From NCBI RefSeq assembly GCF_025857195.1, contig NZ_CP109787.1:561501-625500 (forward strand): a DNA stretch of 64,000 bases. Direction: 5' to 3'. Under the pieces are notes generated by a model. That model had not been told where the DNA came from and searched no databases. It saw only the letters and a program-made list of their open reading frames with translations. Below are positions 47,207 to 56,789 of this stretch, in pieces. This stretch comes from Leisingera thetidis. Its GTDB lineage: Bacteria > Pseudomonadota > Alphaproteobacteria > Rhodobacterales > Rhodobacteraceae. How positions within the stretch are numbered: position 1 is the first letter of the stretch; the number at the start of each line of letters is the position of its first letter. The position numbers were made by a program, and so were the translations under genes.

Positions 47207-48862
47207 TTACCGGACAAACTTCTTGTGCTTCAGGCGCTTGGGCTCCAGCGCGTCGGGACCCAGGCGGCGCTTCTTGTCCTCTTCGTAGTCTTCGAAGTTG
47301 CCCTCGAACCACTCCACATGGGCGTCGCCCTCAAACGCCAGGATGTGGGTGCAGATCCGGTCGAGGAAGAAACGGTCGTGCGAGATCACCACGGCGCAGC
47401 CGGCAAAATCCACCAGCGCGTCTTCCAGCGCCCGCAGGGTTTCCACGTCCAGGTCGTTGGTCGGTTCGTCAAGCAGCAGCACGTTGCCGCCCTCTTTCAG
47501 CAGCCGCGCCATGTGCACGCGGTTGCGCTCACCGCCGGACAGCAGCGACAGTTTCTTCTGCTGATCACCGCCCTTGAAGTTGAACGAGGAGCAATAGGCG
47601 CGGGAATTCACCTGCGCGTCGCCCAGTTCGATGATCTCGGCGCCGCCGGAAATCGCCTCCCAGACGGTTTCATTGTCATCCAGGTCATCGCGCGACTGGT
47701 CGACATACGACAGCTTCACGGTGTCGCCGTAGGTCACAGTGCCTTGGTCGGGCTGCTCCTGGCCGGTCAGCATGCGGAACAGGGTCGATTTGCCGGCGCC
47801 GTTGGGGCCGATCACGCCGACGATGCCGCCGGGCGGCAGGTCAAAGGTCAGGCCCTCAACCAGCTGCTTGTCGCCGTAGTGCTTGGAGATGCCTTCGACG
47901 TCGATCACCTTGGACCCCAGGCGCGGGCCGTTGGGGATGACGATCTGGGCGCGGGTCAGCTTCTCGCGCTCGGACTGGCTGGCCAGATCGTTGTAGGCGT
48001 TGATCCGGGCCTTGGATTTCGCCTGACGCGCCTTGGCGCCCTGGCGCATCCATTCCAGTTCGCGCTCCAGCGTCTTCTGCTTGGATTTGTCTTCGCGCGC
48101 TTCCTGCGCCAGACGCTTGGCCTTCTGCTCCAGCCAGGCGGAATAGTTGCCCTCGTAGGGAATGCCGCGGCCGCGGTCGAGCTCCAGGATCCAGCCGGTG
48201 ATGTCGTCCAGGAAGTAACGGTCGTGGGTGACGCAGAGGATGGTGCCCTTGTAGTCGATCAGGTGCTGCTGCAGCCAGGCGATGGTCTCGGCATCGAGGT
48301 GGTTGGTCGGTTCGTCGAGCAGCAGCATGTCGGGGGCTTCCAGCAGCAGCTTGCACAGCGCCACGCGGCGGCGTTCACCGCCCGACAGGTTGGCGATCTC
48401 GGCGTCATCCGGCGGGCAGCGCAGCGCCTCCATCGAGACGTCGATCTGGCTGTCCAGGTCCCACAGGTTCTCGGCGTCGATCTTGTCCTGCAGCTCGGCC
48501 ATTTCCTCGGCGGTCTCGTCCGAGTAGTTCATCGCCAGCTCGTTGTAGCGGTCCAGGATGTCCTTCTTGGCCTTGACGCCCAGCATGACGTTTTCACGCA
48601 CCGTCAGGCTCTCGTCCAGCTTCGGCTCCTGCGGCAGATAGCCGACTTTGGCGCCTTCGGCGGCCCAGGCCTCGCCGGTGTAATCCTTGTCGAGGCCGGC
48701 CATGATCTTCATCAGCGTGGACTTGCCGGCGCCGTTGACGCCGACAACACCGATCTTCACGCCGGGCAGGAAGGACAGGTGGATGTTTTCAAAGCATTTC
48801 TTGCCACCCGGGTAGGTCTTGGAGACACCCTGCATGTGGTAGACGTACTGGTAGGAGGCCAT
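47207..48862 (-). CDS. ettA: Energy-dependent translational throttle protein EttA
   Basis: EttA is an ABC-F protein that binds the ribosomal E site and gates entry into elongation according to the ATP/ADP ratio. The 551-residue protein has two ABC cassettes (Walker A GVNGAGKS near 38 and GPNGAGKS near 355; signatures LSGGERRRVALCKLL and LSGGERNRVHMARLL). The interdomain linker holds the arm typical of EttA (LDRGRGIPYEGNYSAWLEQKAKRLAQ). There is no membrane domain. Confidence 0.96.
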   Translation of the reverse strand: MASYQYVYHMQGVSKTYPGGKKCFENIHLSFLPGVKIGVVGVNGAGKSTLMKIMAGLDKDYTGEAWAAEGAKVGYLPQEPKLDESLTVRENVMLGVKAKKDILDRYNELAMNYSDETAEEMAELQDKIDAENLWDLDSQIDVSMEALRCPPDDAEIANLSGGERRRVALCKLLLEAPDMLLLDEPTNHLDAETIAWLQQHLIDYKGTILCVTHDRYFLDDITGWILELDRGRGIPYEGNYSAWLEQKAKRLAQEAREDKSKQKTLERELEWMRQGAKARQAKSKARINAYNDLASQSEREKLTRAQIVIPNGPRLGSKVIDVEGISKHYGDKQLVEGLTFDLPPGGIVGVIGPNGAGKSTLFRMLTGQEQPDQGTVTYGDTVKLSYVDQSRDDLDDNETVWEAISGGAEIIELGDAQVNSRAYCSSFNFKGGDQQKKLSLLSGGERNRVHMARLLKEGGNVLLLDEPTNDLDVETLRALEDALVDFAGCAVVISHDRFFLDRICTHILAFEGDAHVEWFEGNFEDYEEDKKRRLGPDALEPKRLKHKKFVR

Positions 48863-49272
48863 GTGATTGCTCCGTTAAGGGGGGGATTTGCTGGCTGGTG
48901 TGATAGCGGAAGGGCGGCGGCGGGGCAATGCGGGATGCGGCGCCGCAGGAAGGGGCTGCCAGTACATCACCCGCACACATCCCCCATGCACCGGCAAAGA
49001 CTGCCCGCCCGTGTTCGGCAGGGGGCAAGGTATCAGGGCCGCCGGCCGCAAGACCCCTCGGAACTTGCGCGGCAGTCTTCTTTTTGAACACAAGGCTGCT
49101 GGCTTCCTGCGATGGCCGGGGAAACCTGCCAGGGGGCAGGCCTGCCGCCGGCAGCGCTCCGCGTCCGCGCCGCTGCCGTACCGCGCCCGCAGGGAGGGCT
49201 GCGAAGGACGGCCGCCGCCTGGAAGCACACACCGTCCGGCCCGGCCCTGGCGTTGCGAGGGATTTCAGCCCC
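48863..49272. other. 410-base gap without recognisable gene
   Basis: Between ettA and the M15-like gene, both on the minus strand. All frames look like non-coding GC-rich sequence. A weak stem (GCCGCAAG with CTTGCGCGGC) followed by TCTTCTTTTT lies near 49040-49085 on the plus strand. The ettA promoter must lie at the left end of the gap. Confidence 0.45.
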
Positions 49273-50340
49273 TCACAGCTTCCACTTCTTCTTGACGCTG
49301 TCAGGCACCGGGTAAACCAGTTTGCGGTCGTCGAAATGGTGGCATTTGATGCCTTCGCTGTTCTTGCGCGGCTCGCGCACATACTTCATGCAGGTCTTCA
49401 GCGCTTCGATGATCTTGGCGTCGGTCTTGGTCGAGATATCCACCGCCTGGCCCGAGAGGTGCCGTGATATCTGGTCCCATTTGGCCTTCTTGAACATGCA
49501 GGCAACAAAGCCCTTCTTGTCGCCGGCCTGCACAAACCCGTCCAGCTCCAGCCGGAAATCCTCGTTGTTGCGCAGGTATATGTAGATCTTGCCGTGCTCC
49601 AGATGGCCGTTCCAGCCCTTGTACATGGCGTTGGCCTGGCCGGTCTTGTCGCGCAGCCCCGACACCACGTTGATGGTCTGCCCGTAGTAGGAGGACACCT
49701 CGAACAGCACGTTGAGGATGACTTTTTTCACGCCTTGGGTTTTGCCTTCCAGCCGTCCGGGTTTGCACAGGCCGCCGGTGTCGATGGTCTTGATGACATC
49801 CTCGGCCGCCTTCTTTTTGGCCTCCTTGGCGGCTTTTTCCGCCGCTAGCTTGGCCGCCTTCTGCGGGTCTTCGCCCTTTTTCTCGCCCTTTGCGAAATAG
49901 CTGTCGTACAGCGAGTTGGCATAGTCTTCGATGTCGGTCAGCAGCGCGGCCCAGCCGCTTTGATCCAGGGATTTGGACTTGGCTTCCTTCATCACCGCTT
50001 CCTTGGCGGCTTTCACGGCCTGGGCCTTGGCTTCTTCCTTGGCCTTTTCGTCCTTCTTGTCCTTGGCTTTCTGCTCGGCCTTGGCCTTGGCCGGGCCTGC
50101 GTTCAGCTTCTTGATGGTGTTCTTGCCCGGGTCGATCCGGCAGTCGGGCTTGAAGCCGCAGACCTCCTGCTGGAACAGGCCGATGGTCTTTTCCAGCACC
50201 GGCGTCGGGGTGCCATCAACCTTGAGCTTCTTGAAACCGGCATTGGCCGCAAAGGCATTCAGCAGCTGCTGCACGGCTTTGACATCTTCGGGCAGGTTCT
50301 TGCCCTTGCGCCCGACAGAGGCGGAAAGTTTGGTAACCAT
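49273..50340 (-). CDS. Lys/Ala-rich protein with M15-like peptidase domain
   Basis: A 355-residue protein without signal peptide. Residues 1-75 resemble a peptidoglycan-binding-like helical module (NLPEDVKAVQQLLNAFA, TIGLFQQEVCG). Residues 80-190 are a low-complexity Lys/Ala/Glu helix, probably coiled coil. The C-terminal 165 residues have M15 carboxypeptidase traits: VVSGLRDKTG, RHLSGQAVDIS (HxxGxAxD zinc motif) and CHHFDDRK with the last His. Proteins of this build act on peptidoglycan peptides and may be phage- or secretion-system-linked. The ATG at 50340 has only a weak ribosome-binding site. Confidence 0.7.
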   Translation of the reverse strand: MVTKLSASVGRKGKNLPEDVKAVQQLLNAFAANAGFKKLKVDGTPTPVLEKTIGLFQQEVCGFKPDCRIDPGKNTIKKLNAGPAKAKAEQKAKDKKDEKAKEEAKAQAVKAAKEAVMKEAKSKSLDQSGWAALLTDIEDYANSLYDSYFAKGEKKGEDPQKAAKLAAEKAAKEAKKKAAEDVIKTIDTGGLCKPGRLEGKTQGVKKVILNVLFEVSSYYGQTINVVSGLRDKTGQANAMYKGWNGHLEHGKIYIYLRNNEDFRLELDGFVQAGDKKGFVACMFKKAKWDQISRHLSGQAVDISTKTDAKIIEALKTCMKYVREPRKNSEGIKCHHFDDRKLVYPVPDSVKKKWKL

Positions 50341-50497
50341 GGTAAACTCGCAATCAATGAACAGCGCTGGCCAAAAACGACCGCGCAAGAAAATTTTACT
50401 ACGCCGGGCGGTTTCAGGCAATCGGCAGGGTGGCGGCGGCAGAACCCGCAAGGCCGGCGATTGATCTCCCCGGAAAACTGTGCGCATCAAGGCGGTT

Positions 50498-51112
50498 ATG
50501 GTTTGCAAGCTGCCGCATATCCGCCCGGGCCAGAGCGTCGGGCTGTTGGGAGGGTCCTTTGACCCGCCGCACAGCGGCCACGCGGCGATTTCGCAGGCTG
50601 CGCTGAAACGGTTCGGGCTGGACCAGCTGTTCTGGCTGGTCTCCCCCGGCAATCCGCTGAAGGCGCGCCAGCCTGCGCCGCTGGAGCGGCGGATCAGCGC
50701 CTCCAGGGACCTGATCCGGCATCCGCGCATCCATATTAGCGGCATCGAGGCGGAGCTCGGCACCCGCTATACCGCCCAGACCCTGCGCCATCTGCGCCGC
50801 CGCCATCCCGGCGTGCGCTTTGTCTGGCTGATGGGCGCCGACAACCTCACCCATTTCCACCGCTGGAAGGACTGGCAGCAGATCCTGGAGACGGTGCCGG
50901 TCGGCGTTCTGGCCCGGCCGAATGACAGGATCTCGGCGCGGTTTTCGCCGGCCGCCCGGATCTACCGCCACGCTCTGCTGAAGGGCAGTGAAAGCCACCT
51001 GCTGGCACAGGCCACGGCGCCTGCCTGGTGCTTTGTCAACGTGCCGATGGTGGATGTCAGCTCGACCGAACTGCGCGCCCGCGGCGAATGGTCAGCGGCG
51101 CAGCAGGGCTGA
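50498..51112 (+). CDS. nadD: Nicotinate-nucleotide adenylyltransferase
   Basis: NadD adenylylates nicotinate mononucleotide in NAD synthesis. The 204-residue protein has the nucleotidyltransferase motif [13 protein letters not shown] near 16-28, [16 protein letters not shown] near 105 and the end motif [11 protein letters not shown]. The ATG at 50498 with AAGG upstream is preferred to a GTG at 50480. The nadE gene that completes the pathway is 17 kb away. The 3' end overlaps the EamA gene convergently by 21 bases. Confidence 0.94.
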   Translation: MVCKLPHIRPGQSVGLLGGSFDPPHSGHAAISQAALKRFGLDQLFWLVSPGNPLKARQPAPLERRISASRDLIRHPRIHISGIEAELGTRYTAQTLRHLRRRHPGVRFVWLMGADNLTHFHRWKDWQQILETVPVGVLARPNDRISARFSPAARIYRHALLKGSESHLLAQATAPAWCFVNVPMVDVSSTELRARGEWSAAQQG

Positions 51113-52000
51113 GGCCAGGCCGGCGCTCAGCACCACCGCCAGCCCGGCCCAGGTCCAGGCGTCCGGCAGCTGGCTGAACACCGCCCAGCCCAGCCCCACG
51201 GCCGCCACCAGCTGGAAATAGACCATCGGCGCCAGTTTCACCGCCTGCACCCGGCCATAGGCAATGAGCAGCAAGAGGTTTCCCGTCATCGAGAACGCCG
51301 CGCTGCCGGCCGTCAGCGCCGCGGTGGCGGGGGAAAACTCCGGCAGGCTGGCAAGGCCCAGAGGCAGCATCAGGATGGCGGCAAGCAGGAGCTGCGCCAG
51401 GCTCAGCTCCAGCGGCGTTCCGGCATGCGCCAGCCAGCGCGAGCTGGTCAGGAACCCGCCGTAGAAGCAGCCCGCCAGAACTGCCCACAGCAGGTTCGCC
51501 GAGCCGCCAAAGCCCGGCCGCACCACCATCAGCACGCCGGCAAACCCCAGGGCCATCAGCAGGCTGCGCGCAGCCGTCGCCTGTTCGCGCAGCAACAGCA
51601 CCGACAGAACATAGCTCACCACCGGGCCGATGAAGAAGGCGGCAAAGACATCGGCCAGCGGCTCGGTCATCAGCGCCAGCTGGATCGAGAAGATGCCGCC
51701 GGTCAGCAGCCCGGCCCGGAGCCACAGCCGCCAGTCGCGCAGGAGCGCATAGGCCCGGCGCGGCACAAAGGGCAGGATCAGCACGGTGCCGATGGAAAAC
51801 CGCGACCAGGCAACAAAGGCCGGCGTGGCGAGCCCGCCGCCGGTCAGCAGCTTCCCGCACAGGTCGCCCGCGGGGATCATTGACATGGCCGCGAACATGA
51901 GGATGACTGCCTGAAACATGGCTGCCAGCGGTAGCAGGACTTGCCACAAGGAAAAAGCCCGGACCTTGCGGCGCATTGCCGTGGATCGGGGATTGAACAA
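51092..52000 (-). CDS. EamA/DMT family transporter
   Basis: A 302-residue inner-membrane carrier with ten hydrophobic helices in two EamA repeats (about 20-150 and 165-300). The conserved ends of the repeats read [24 protein letters not shown] near 113-136 and [25 protein letters not shown] near 261-285. Such proteins export amino acids or other metabolites; the substrate cannot be read from sequence. It diverges from dacB by 21 bases. Confidence 0.9.
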   Translation of the reverse strand: MFNPRSTAMRRKVRAFSLWQVLLPLAAMFQAVILMFAAMSMIPAGDLCGKLLTGGGLATPAFVAWSRFSIGTVLILPFVPRRAYALLRDWRLWLRAGLLTGGIFSIQLALMTEPLADVFAAFFIGPVVSYVLSVLLLREQATAARSLLMALGFAGVLMVVRPGFGGSANLLWAVLAGCFYGGFLTSSRWLAHAGTPLELSLAQLLLAAILMLPLGLASLPEFSPATAALTAGSAAFSMTGNLLLLIAYGRVQAVKLAPMVYFQLVAAVGLGWAVFSQLPDAWTWAGLAVVLSAGLASALLRR

Positions 52001-52021
52001 GAGCAGCGCCCGACCTTAAAA

Positions 52022-53518
52022 ATGAACAAGATGACTTCACGCCGGACATTCCTCCTTTCCGGGCTTGCCGCGCTGGCGGGCTCTGCCGCGCTGGCCAATG
52101 CGCCTGCCGTTTCGCTGCGCCCCGTGGCGCGCAAGGTCAGCTCGCTGGCGGCCGGGTCCGACGGGCTCCAGGCGCTGCTGGCGCGGGCCAAGCTGCCGGG
52201 CCATGCGGTCTGCGCGGTGGCGGATGCGAAGACCGGCAGGCTGCTGGAATCTTCCGGCGGCGCCGAGGCGCTGCCGCCCGCCAGCGTCGCCAAGGCGCTG
52301 ACCGCGCTTTATGCGCTGGACGTGCTGGGCGCGGATCACCGGTTCGAAACCCGTGTCCTCGCCACCGGCGGTGTTGCAGGCGGTGTGGTCAAGGGCGACC
52401 TGATCCTGGCCGGCGGCGGCGATCCGGTGCTGAACACCGACCACCTGGCGCTGCTGGCAAAGGCGTTGAAGACTGCCGGCGTGCGCGAGGTGCGGGGCAG
52501 GTTCCTGGTCTGGGACGGCGCGCTGCCGGAGGTGCGCTCGATCGACCCGGACCAGCCCGACCATGTCGGCTATTCGCCGGCGGTTTCCGGCATTGCGCTG
52601 AACTTCAACCGGGTGCATTTCGAATGGAAGCGGGCCTCCGGCGGCGGCTGGGCCATCACCATGGATGCCAGGACCGAGAAATACCGCCCCGAAGTCGCCA
52701 CCGCCCGGATGAAGATCGCCGCCCGTGCGGTCCCGGTCTACACGTATGCGGAAAAGGGCGGGGTGGACCATTGGACCGTGGCCGGCAAGGCGCTGGGCAA
52801 GGGCGGCGCCCGCTGGCTGCCGGTGCGCAATCCGGGCGCCTATGCGGGCGATGTGTTCCGCACCCTGGCACGGGCCAACGGCATCACGCTGGAAAAGCCC
52901 GAACAGGCCAGGTCGCTGCCGCAGGCGCAGCTGCTGGCGCAGCATCACAGCCCGCCGATGGACGTGATGCTCAAGGCGATGCTGAAATACTCCAACAACC
53001 TGATGGCCGAGATGATCGGCATGTCCGCCAGTGCCGCTCGTGCCGGGCGGCCTGCCTCGCTCAAGGCCTCCGCCGCTGAGATGAGCCGCTGGGCGGCGGA
53101 GGCATACGGCATGTCCGGCACCCGGCTGGTGGATCATTCCGGCCTTGGCGGGGACTCGCGGATGACGCCGGGGGATCTCACCGGCGCGCTGGTGGCCGCG
53201 TACCGGTCCGGCCAGCTGAAGCCGTTGCTGAAGTCCTTCCCGATGCGCGATGCCAATGGCCGCCCGGTCAAGGGCCACCCGATCAGGGTGGCCGCCAAGA
53301 CCGGCACGCTGAATTTTGTCTCCGGCCTTGGCGGCTTCATGACCGCCGCCGACGGAACCGAGCTGGCCTTTGCCATCTTCACCGCCGACGAGAAGACCCG
53401 CGGGCGCCTGACCCGGGCGCAGCGCGAACGCCCGCCCGGCGCCCGCAGCTGGAACCGCCGCGCCAAGCAGCTGCAGCAGCAGCTGATCGAACGCTGGGGC
53501 GCCGTCTACGGCAGCTGA
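52022..53518 (+). CDS. dacB: D-alanyl-D-alanine carboxypeptidase/endopeptidase (PBP4, S13)
   Basis: DacB trims and cuts peptidoglycan peptides in the periplasm. The 498-residue protein begins TSRRTFLLSGLAALAGSAAL, a twin-arginine-like signal. The S13 motifs are SVAK (near 84-87), SNN in KYSNNLMAE near 323 and KTGT in AAKTGTLNFVSGLGG near 424. A long insertion between SxxK and SxN is typical of the family. The ATG at 52022 follows a 21-base divergent gap, so its promoter must overlap the EamA gene. Confidence 0.94.
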   Translation: MNKMTSRRTFLLSGLAALAGSAALANAPAVSLRPVARKVSSLAAGSDGLQALLARAKLPGHAVCAVADAKTGRLLESSGGAEALPPASVAKALTALYALDVLGADHRFETRVLATGGVAGGVVKGDLILAGGGDPVLNTDHLALLAKALKTAGVREVRGRFLVWDGALPEVRSIDPDQPDHVGYSPAVSGIALNFNRVHFEWKRASGGGWAITMDARTEKYRPEVATARMKIAARAVPVYTYAEKGGVDHWTVAGKALGKGGARWLPVRNPGAYAGDVFRTLARANGITLEKPEQARSLPQAQLLAQHHSPPMDVMLKAMLKYSNNLMAEMIGMSASAARAGRPASLKASAAEMSRWAAEAYGMSGTRLVDHSGLGGDSRMTPGDLTGALVAAYRSGQLKPLLKSFPMRDANGRPVKGHPIRVAAKTGTLNFVSGLGGFMTAADGTELAFAIFTADEKTRGRLTRAQRERPPGARSWNRRAKQLQQQLIERWGAVYGS

Positions 53519-53622
53519 ACTGGTCTGGCGCAAATTCCGTTTTCTGGACGTTTCCCGCGGACCAGTTTGCAGGCAGACCGTCAGCGGCAGGGCTGCCTGC
53601 CGGGATTGCAGAGGACCAGACC

Positions 53623-54345
53623 ATGACCGACCGCACCAACGAACACGGCCAGCCCATCGGTGCGCCGCTGCCGGACTGGCAGGGCGCGCGCCTGCCCGGC
53701 CGCACCGGCATGGCGGGGCGCTACTGCCGGGTGGAACCGCTGGATGCCGCGCGCCACGGCGCGGATCTGTTTGCCGCCTTCAGCCAGGACAGCAGCGGCG
53801 CGATCTGGACCTATATCCCCTGGGGCCCCTTCAGCACGGAGCAGGAGCTTCGTGCCTGGATCCAGGGTGCCGGCGGCGCTGATGCGCAGCCGTATTTCGC
53901 CATCGTCAACGGCGTCAGCGGCCGGGCCGAAGGCGTTGCCAGCTACATGCGGATCAAGCCGGAGCACGGCGTGATCGAGGTCGGCGGCATCACCTATGCG
54001 CCCGCCCTGCAGCGGACGCCCGCCGCGACCGAGGCTATGTTCCTGATGATGGCGCGGGTGTTCAACGATCTGGGCTACCGCCGCTATGAATGGAAATGCG
54101 ACGCCCTGAATGCGCCCTCCCGCCGCGCGGCGGAGCGGCTGGGGTTCACCTATGAGGGGCTGTTCCGGCAGGCCATCGTCTGCAAGGGCCGCAACCGCGA
54201 TACGGCGTGGTATTCGGTGCTGGACGGGGAGTGGCCGCGGCTGGAGGCGGCCTTTCAGACCTGGCTTGACCCGGCGAATTTCGATGCTGACGGGCAGCAG
54301 AGGCAGAGCCTGCGCCAGCTCAGAGCGGCGCAAGCGATAGAATAA
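53623..54345 (+). CDS. GNAT family N-acetyltransferase
   Basis: A 240-residue acetyl-CoA-dependent acetyltransferase of the RimJ/RimL-like branch. Characteristic segments are IWTYIPWGPF near 63, EVGGITYAPALQRTPAATEAMFLMM near 122-146 and the acetyl-CoA/helix region NAPSRRAAERLGFTYEGLFRQAIVCKGRNRDTAWYS near 163-200. Proteins of this type modify protein N-termini or small amines; no target is indicated. It stands alone after dacB. Confidence 0.9.
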   Translation: MTDRTNEHGQPIGAPLPDWQGARLPGRTGMAGRYCRVEPLDAARHGADLFAAFSQDSSGAIWTYIPWGPFSTEQELRAWIQGAGGADAQPYFAIVNGVSGRAEGVASYMRIKPEHGVIEVGGITYAPALQRTPAATEAMFLMMARVFNDLGYRRYEWKCDALNAPSRRAAERLGFTYEGLFRQAIVCKGRNRDTAWYSVLDGEWPRLEAAFQTWLDPANFDADGQQRQSLRQLRAAQAIE

Positions 54346-54360
54346 GCGGTCCGGGCGCCT

Positions 54361-55263
54361 CTACGCCAGCTCTGCCGCCACGTCCTGTGCCAGGCGCTGT
54401 ATCCGCTGCAGCCGGGCGCTCAGCGGGCGGCCTTTGCGGAAGGTGAGCCACAGCCCGTGACGCCGCCGCTTGGGGAGCGGGGCCACCGCAAGCCGGTCCC
54501 GTTCAGCATAAGCCTCGACCCCGCTGCGCGGCAGCAGCGTATACCCGATGCCCTGCGCAACCGGGTTCAGGATCTGGCCGATCTGATTGACATAGGTCCG
54601 GACGCGCAACCGGTCGGCACCCTGATACACACCCGGGAAATTCAGTGACAGCAGCTCATCCGCATGGGCGAAGCCATCAGGATGGGCGACAAAGCCGCGC
54701 GCTTCCAGAGTTTCGAACGTGACTTCCGCCCCTGCGTCGCGGCTTGGCAGCACAAGACACAGCTCCTCCTCCCCCAAGTGTTCCGCCTCAAGCCGGGGAT
54801 GGCCCGGGTTGTGGTCCAGAATGCCAAGGTCGAATTCACCGCCCAGCAGCCCGCGTTTGATGGCGGCTTGCGGCGCCGCTTCCAGATGCACCGTAAGATC
54901 CGGTGCGGCCTCCAGCAGGTCCAGAATGCGGGGATAGAGCAGCGTTGCAAAGCTGCCGGAGCAAGCGATCCGCACTTCTCCGGCATTGGGAGAGTCGGCG
55001 GCGATAGCCTCTCTCAGGCGCCGTTCCTCGCCGCGCCGGGCCTGCCCCAGCGTCCGCACCGCTTCTCCTGCCGGGGTCAGCGAAAAACTCTTGCCGTCCT
55101 GTGCGATCAGCTTCCGGCCCAGCTGCGCCTCCAGCTTGCGCAGGTGCTGCGAGACGCCCGGCTGGGTCATGTTCAGGCGTTGAGCCGCGCGCGTGAAATG
55201 GCCGGTCTCAGCCAGCGTCGTGAAGGTTTCGAGCCAGGTGGCGTTCAGCATCAGATATGCCAT
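54361..55263 (-). CDS. LysR family transcriptional regulator
   Basis: A 300-residue LysR regulator. The N-terminal HTH is typical (TFTTLAETGHFTRAAQRLNMTQPGVSQHLRKLEAQLGRKLI, about 13-52), followed by a type II periplasmic-binding-like effector domain from about residue 90. It starts at 55263 (an internal ATG at 55251 is possible) and diverges from a VOC-domain gene. A perfect 27-base palindrome next to its start is the likely operator for both. Confidence 0.95.
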   Translation of the reverse strand: MAYLMLNATWLETFTTLAETGHFTRAAQRLNMTQPGVSQHLRKLEAQLGRKLIAQDGKSFSLTPAGEAVRTLGQARRGEERRLREAIAADSPNAGEVRIACSGSFATLLYPRILDLLEAAPDLTVHLEAAPQAAIKRGLLGGEFDLGILDHNPGHPRLEAEHLGEEELCLVLPSRDAGAEVTFETLEARGFVAHPDGFAHADELLSLNFPGVYQGADRLRVRTYVNQIGQILNPVAQGIGYTLLPRSGVEAYAERDRLAVAPLPKRRRHGLWLTFRKGRPLSARLQRIQRLAQDVAAELA

Positions 55264-55266
55264 TCT

Positions 55267-55293
55267 ATTATCATTTTCATGTAAAATGATAAT
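55267..55293. promoter_or_regulatory. Perfect palindromic operator between lysR-type and VOC genes
   Basis: Inverted repeat ATTATCATTTT (55267-55277) and AAAATGATAAT (55283-55293) with a five-base spacer. It contains no mismatch, is very AT-rich in a GC-rich genome, and lies three bases from the LysR start codon. It is a strong candidate autoregulatory and target site of the LysR protein. Confidence 0.7.
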
Positions 55294-55352
55294 TTCACAG
55301 AGGGCGGGTGAGTGTCTACCCTTCTGTCATGCCACGCAACAGGAGACCAGAA

Positions 55353-55850
55353 ATGACCACCACACCCAGAACCTTCTCGCACATCGGCCTGTCGGTTCCG
55401 GACCTTGAGGCTGCCGTGAAATTCTATTCTGACGTCATGGGATTCTATGTGCTCATGCAGCCCAGCGAGGTTGCTGAAGATGGCAGCGCCATCGGCCAGA
55501 TGTGCACCGATGTGTTTGGTCCCGGATGGAAAAGCCTGCGCATTGCACATCTTTCAACTGCGGACGGCATCGGCATCGAGCTGTTCGAATTCAACGGCAA
55601 CGAAGCACCGGAGGACAACTTCCAGTACCGCAAGCACGGGACCTTTCACTTTGCCGTGCAGGACCCGGATGTCGAGGGGCTGCTGAAGAAGATCGTCGCG
55701 GCCGGCGGCAAGCAGCGGATGCCGGTGCGGGAATATTTCCCCGGCGGGAAGCCTTACCGCATGGTCTATGCGGAGGACCCGTTCGGGATCATCTTCGAGC
55801 TTTACAGCCACAGCTATGAGCTGACCTACTCAGCCGGCGCATACAGCTGA
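55353..55850 (+). CDS. VOC family (glyoxalase/dioxygenase-like) protein
   Basis: A 165-residue metal-binding protein of the vicinal oxygen chelate fold. Metal ligands likely include His10 (FSHIGLSVPDLE), the Glu in IGIELFEFNG near 75, the His in GTFHFAV near 97 and the Glu in IIFELYSHSYE near 149. The fold serves glyoxalases, dioxygenases and isomerases; the reaction here is unknown. GGAG lies before the ATG at 55353. It is the divergent partner and probable target of the LysR regulator. Confidence 0.9.
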   Translation: MTTTPRTFSHIGLSVPDLEAAVKFYSDVMGFYVLMQPSEVAEDGSAIGQMCTDVFGPGWKSLRIAHLSTADGIGIELFEFNGNEAPEDNFQYRKHGTFHFAVQDPDVEGLLKKIVAAGGKQRMPVREYFPGGKPYRMVYAEDPFGIIFELYSHSYELTYSAGAYS

Positions 55851-55913
55851 GCGCTGGAAGTGCCCGGGTTCCTGCCCGGGCAATTCCGCTCTGTTTCAGG
55901 GGTTGCCCGGTGT

Positions 55914-56336
55914 TCACACCATATGGCGGGCGCGGGCGCCGCGCTCAATCGCGGCGGCGTGCAGCCGGTCGATGTTCAGCTCGTAACGGACCTCGGCCAG
56001 GAACTCGAGCTCGGTCTCGCCCAGGATGCCGTCGGCGGCGGCGACATCGCAGGCCAGCGCATAGGCGGTTTCGAACAGCCGCTCCGGCAGGTCGCCGCGG
56101 ATGAGGCCGAACAGCGCCTCCAGCCCGTCTTCCTGCTCGAACAGGTCAAACACGGTCCGCGACACCCGGCTCACCCGGTCGATGTCGTAATCTGCAAACA
56201 CTGGCAGCATGTTGACCGCCGACTGGATCTTCACCAGTTCGGCAGTGCGGATGTTCTCGTCCGAGGCCGAGACCGCCACCATCAGGGCCACCAGGCAGTC
56301 CTGCGGGGTCATCGGGTGCGGGGTTTGCTCGCTCAT
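55914..56336 (-). CDS. TerB-like tellurite resistance family protein
   Basis: A 140-residue cytoplasmic helical protein of the TerB/DjlA-N-like family. The two repeat-like segments carry acidic turns (VAVSASDENIRTAELVKIQ and CDVAAADGILGETELEFLAEV), the Asp/Glu-rich metal-binding positions of TerB. AAAAGGAT precedes the ATG at 56336. Tellurite resistance itself cannot be inferred: single terB genes without other ter genes are common and of unknown role. Confidence 0.85.
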   Translation of the reverse strand: MSEQTPHPMTPQDCLVALMVAVSASDENIRTAELVKIQSAVNMLPVFADYDIDRVSRVSRTVFDLFEQEDGLEALFGLIRGDLPERLFETAYALACDVAAADGILGETELEFLAEVRYELNIDRLHAAAIERGARARHMV

Positions 56337-56789
56337 CGAGGCATCCTTTTCATGCTGCGTGTTGCCGCCGTCAGGATAGGTATGCGGCGGGGCAGGTTCA
56401 ACTGCCGCCTGCGCCAAAGCGGCAGAATTCAGCCTCAAATTCAAGCTTGTGCGGAAAACCGGTGCTGAATCCGCTCAAAGCCCGGTTCGCCAGCGCCACA
56501 GGCACAGCGCCGGCGGTCCCGGCCCGCCGCGGTGCCATGACCGCTGCCGCGCTGCGAATTGTCCGGCCGCCGCCGCCGCAGGCCTGTGCGCATGCCGCCG
56601 CAGGGCGCAATGCGCAGGACGTTCCCGCCTGGATCACCGAAAACGCCGCCCGGGACGTATTGCTGCCGCCAGTGATTGTTGACTCATGCTGCATCAGCAC
56701 AATAGAGGAATGGGCTGGATGCATGGGGCATCCGCACTGATCTTGCGGCACCTGCAAAACCCGGATTGACGCCGCCGATGGAGAACACA
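56337..56789. other. 453-base gap with the predicted lysK promoter
   Basis: Between the TerB-like gene (minus) and lysK (plus). No gene was recognised in its frames. Near the right end TTGACT (56679-56684) and AATAGA (56701-56706) are 16 bases apart and form a plausible promoter. Transcripts would start about 76 bases before lysK. Confidence 0.45.
56679..56706 (+). promoter_or_regulatory. Predicted lysK promoter
   Basis: A -35 box TTGACT and a -10-like AATAGA with 16-base spacing. The -35 is near consensus, the -10 weak. It is the only candidate seen in the 453-base gap. Confidence 0.4.

Noticed and set aside
49040..49085. Terminator on the plus strand in the gap after ettA
   Set aside because: A stem followed by T-rich sequence is present, but no plus-strand gene precedes it, and the stem is imperfect.
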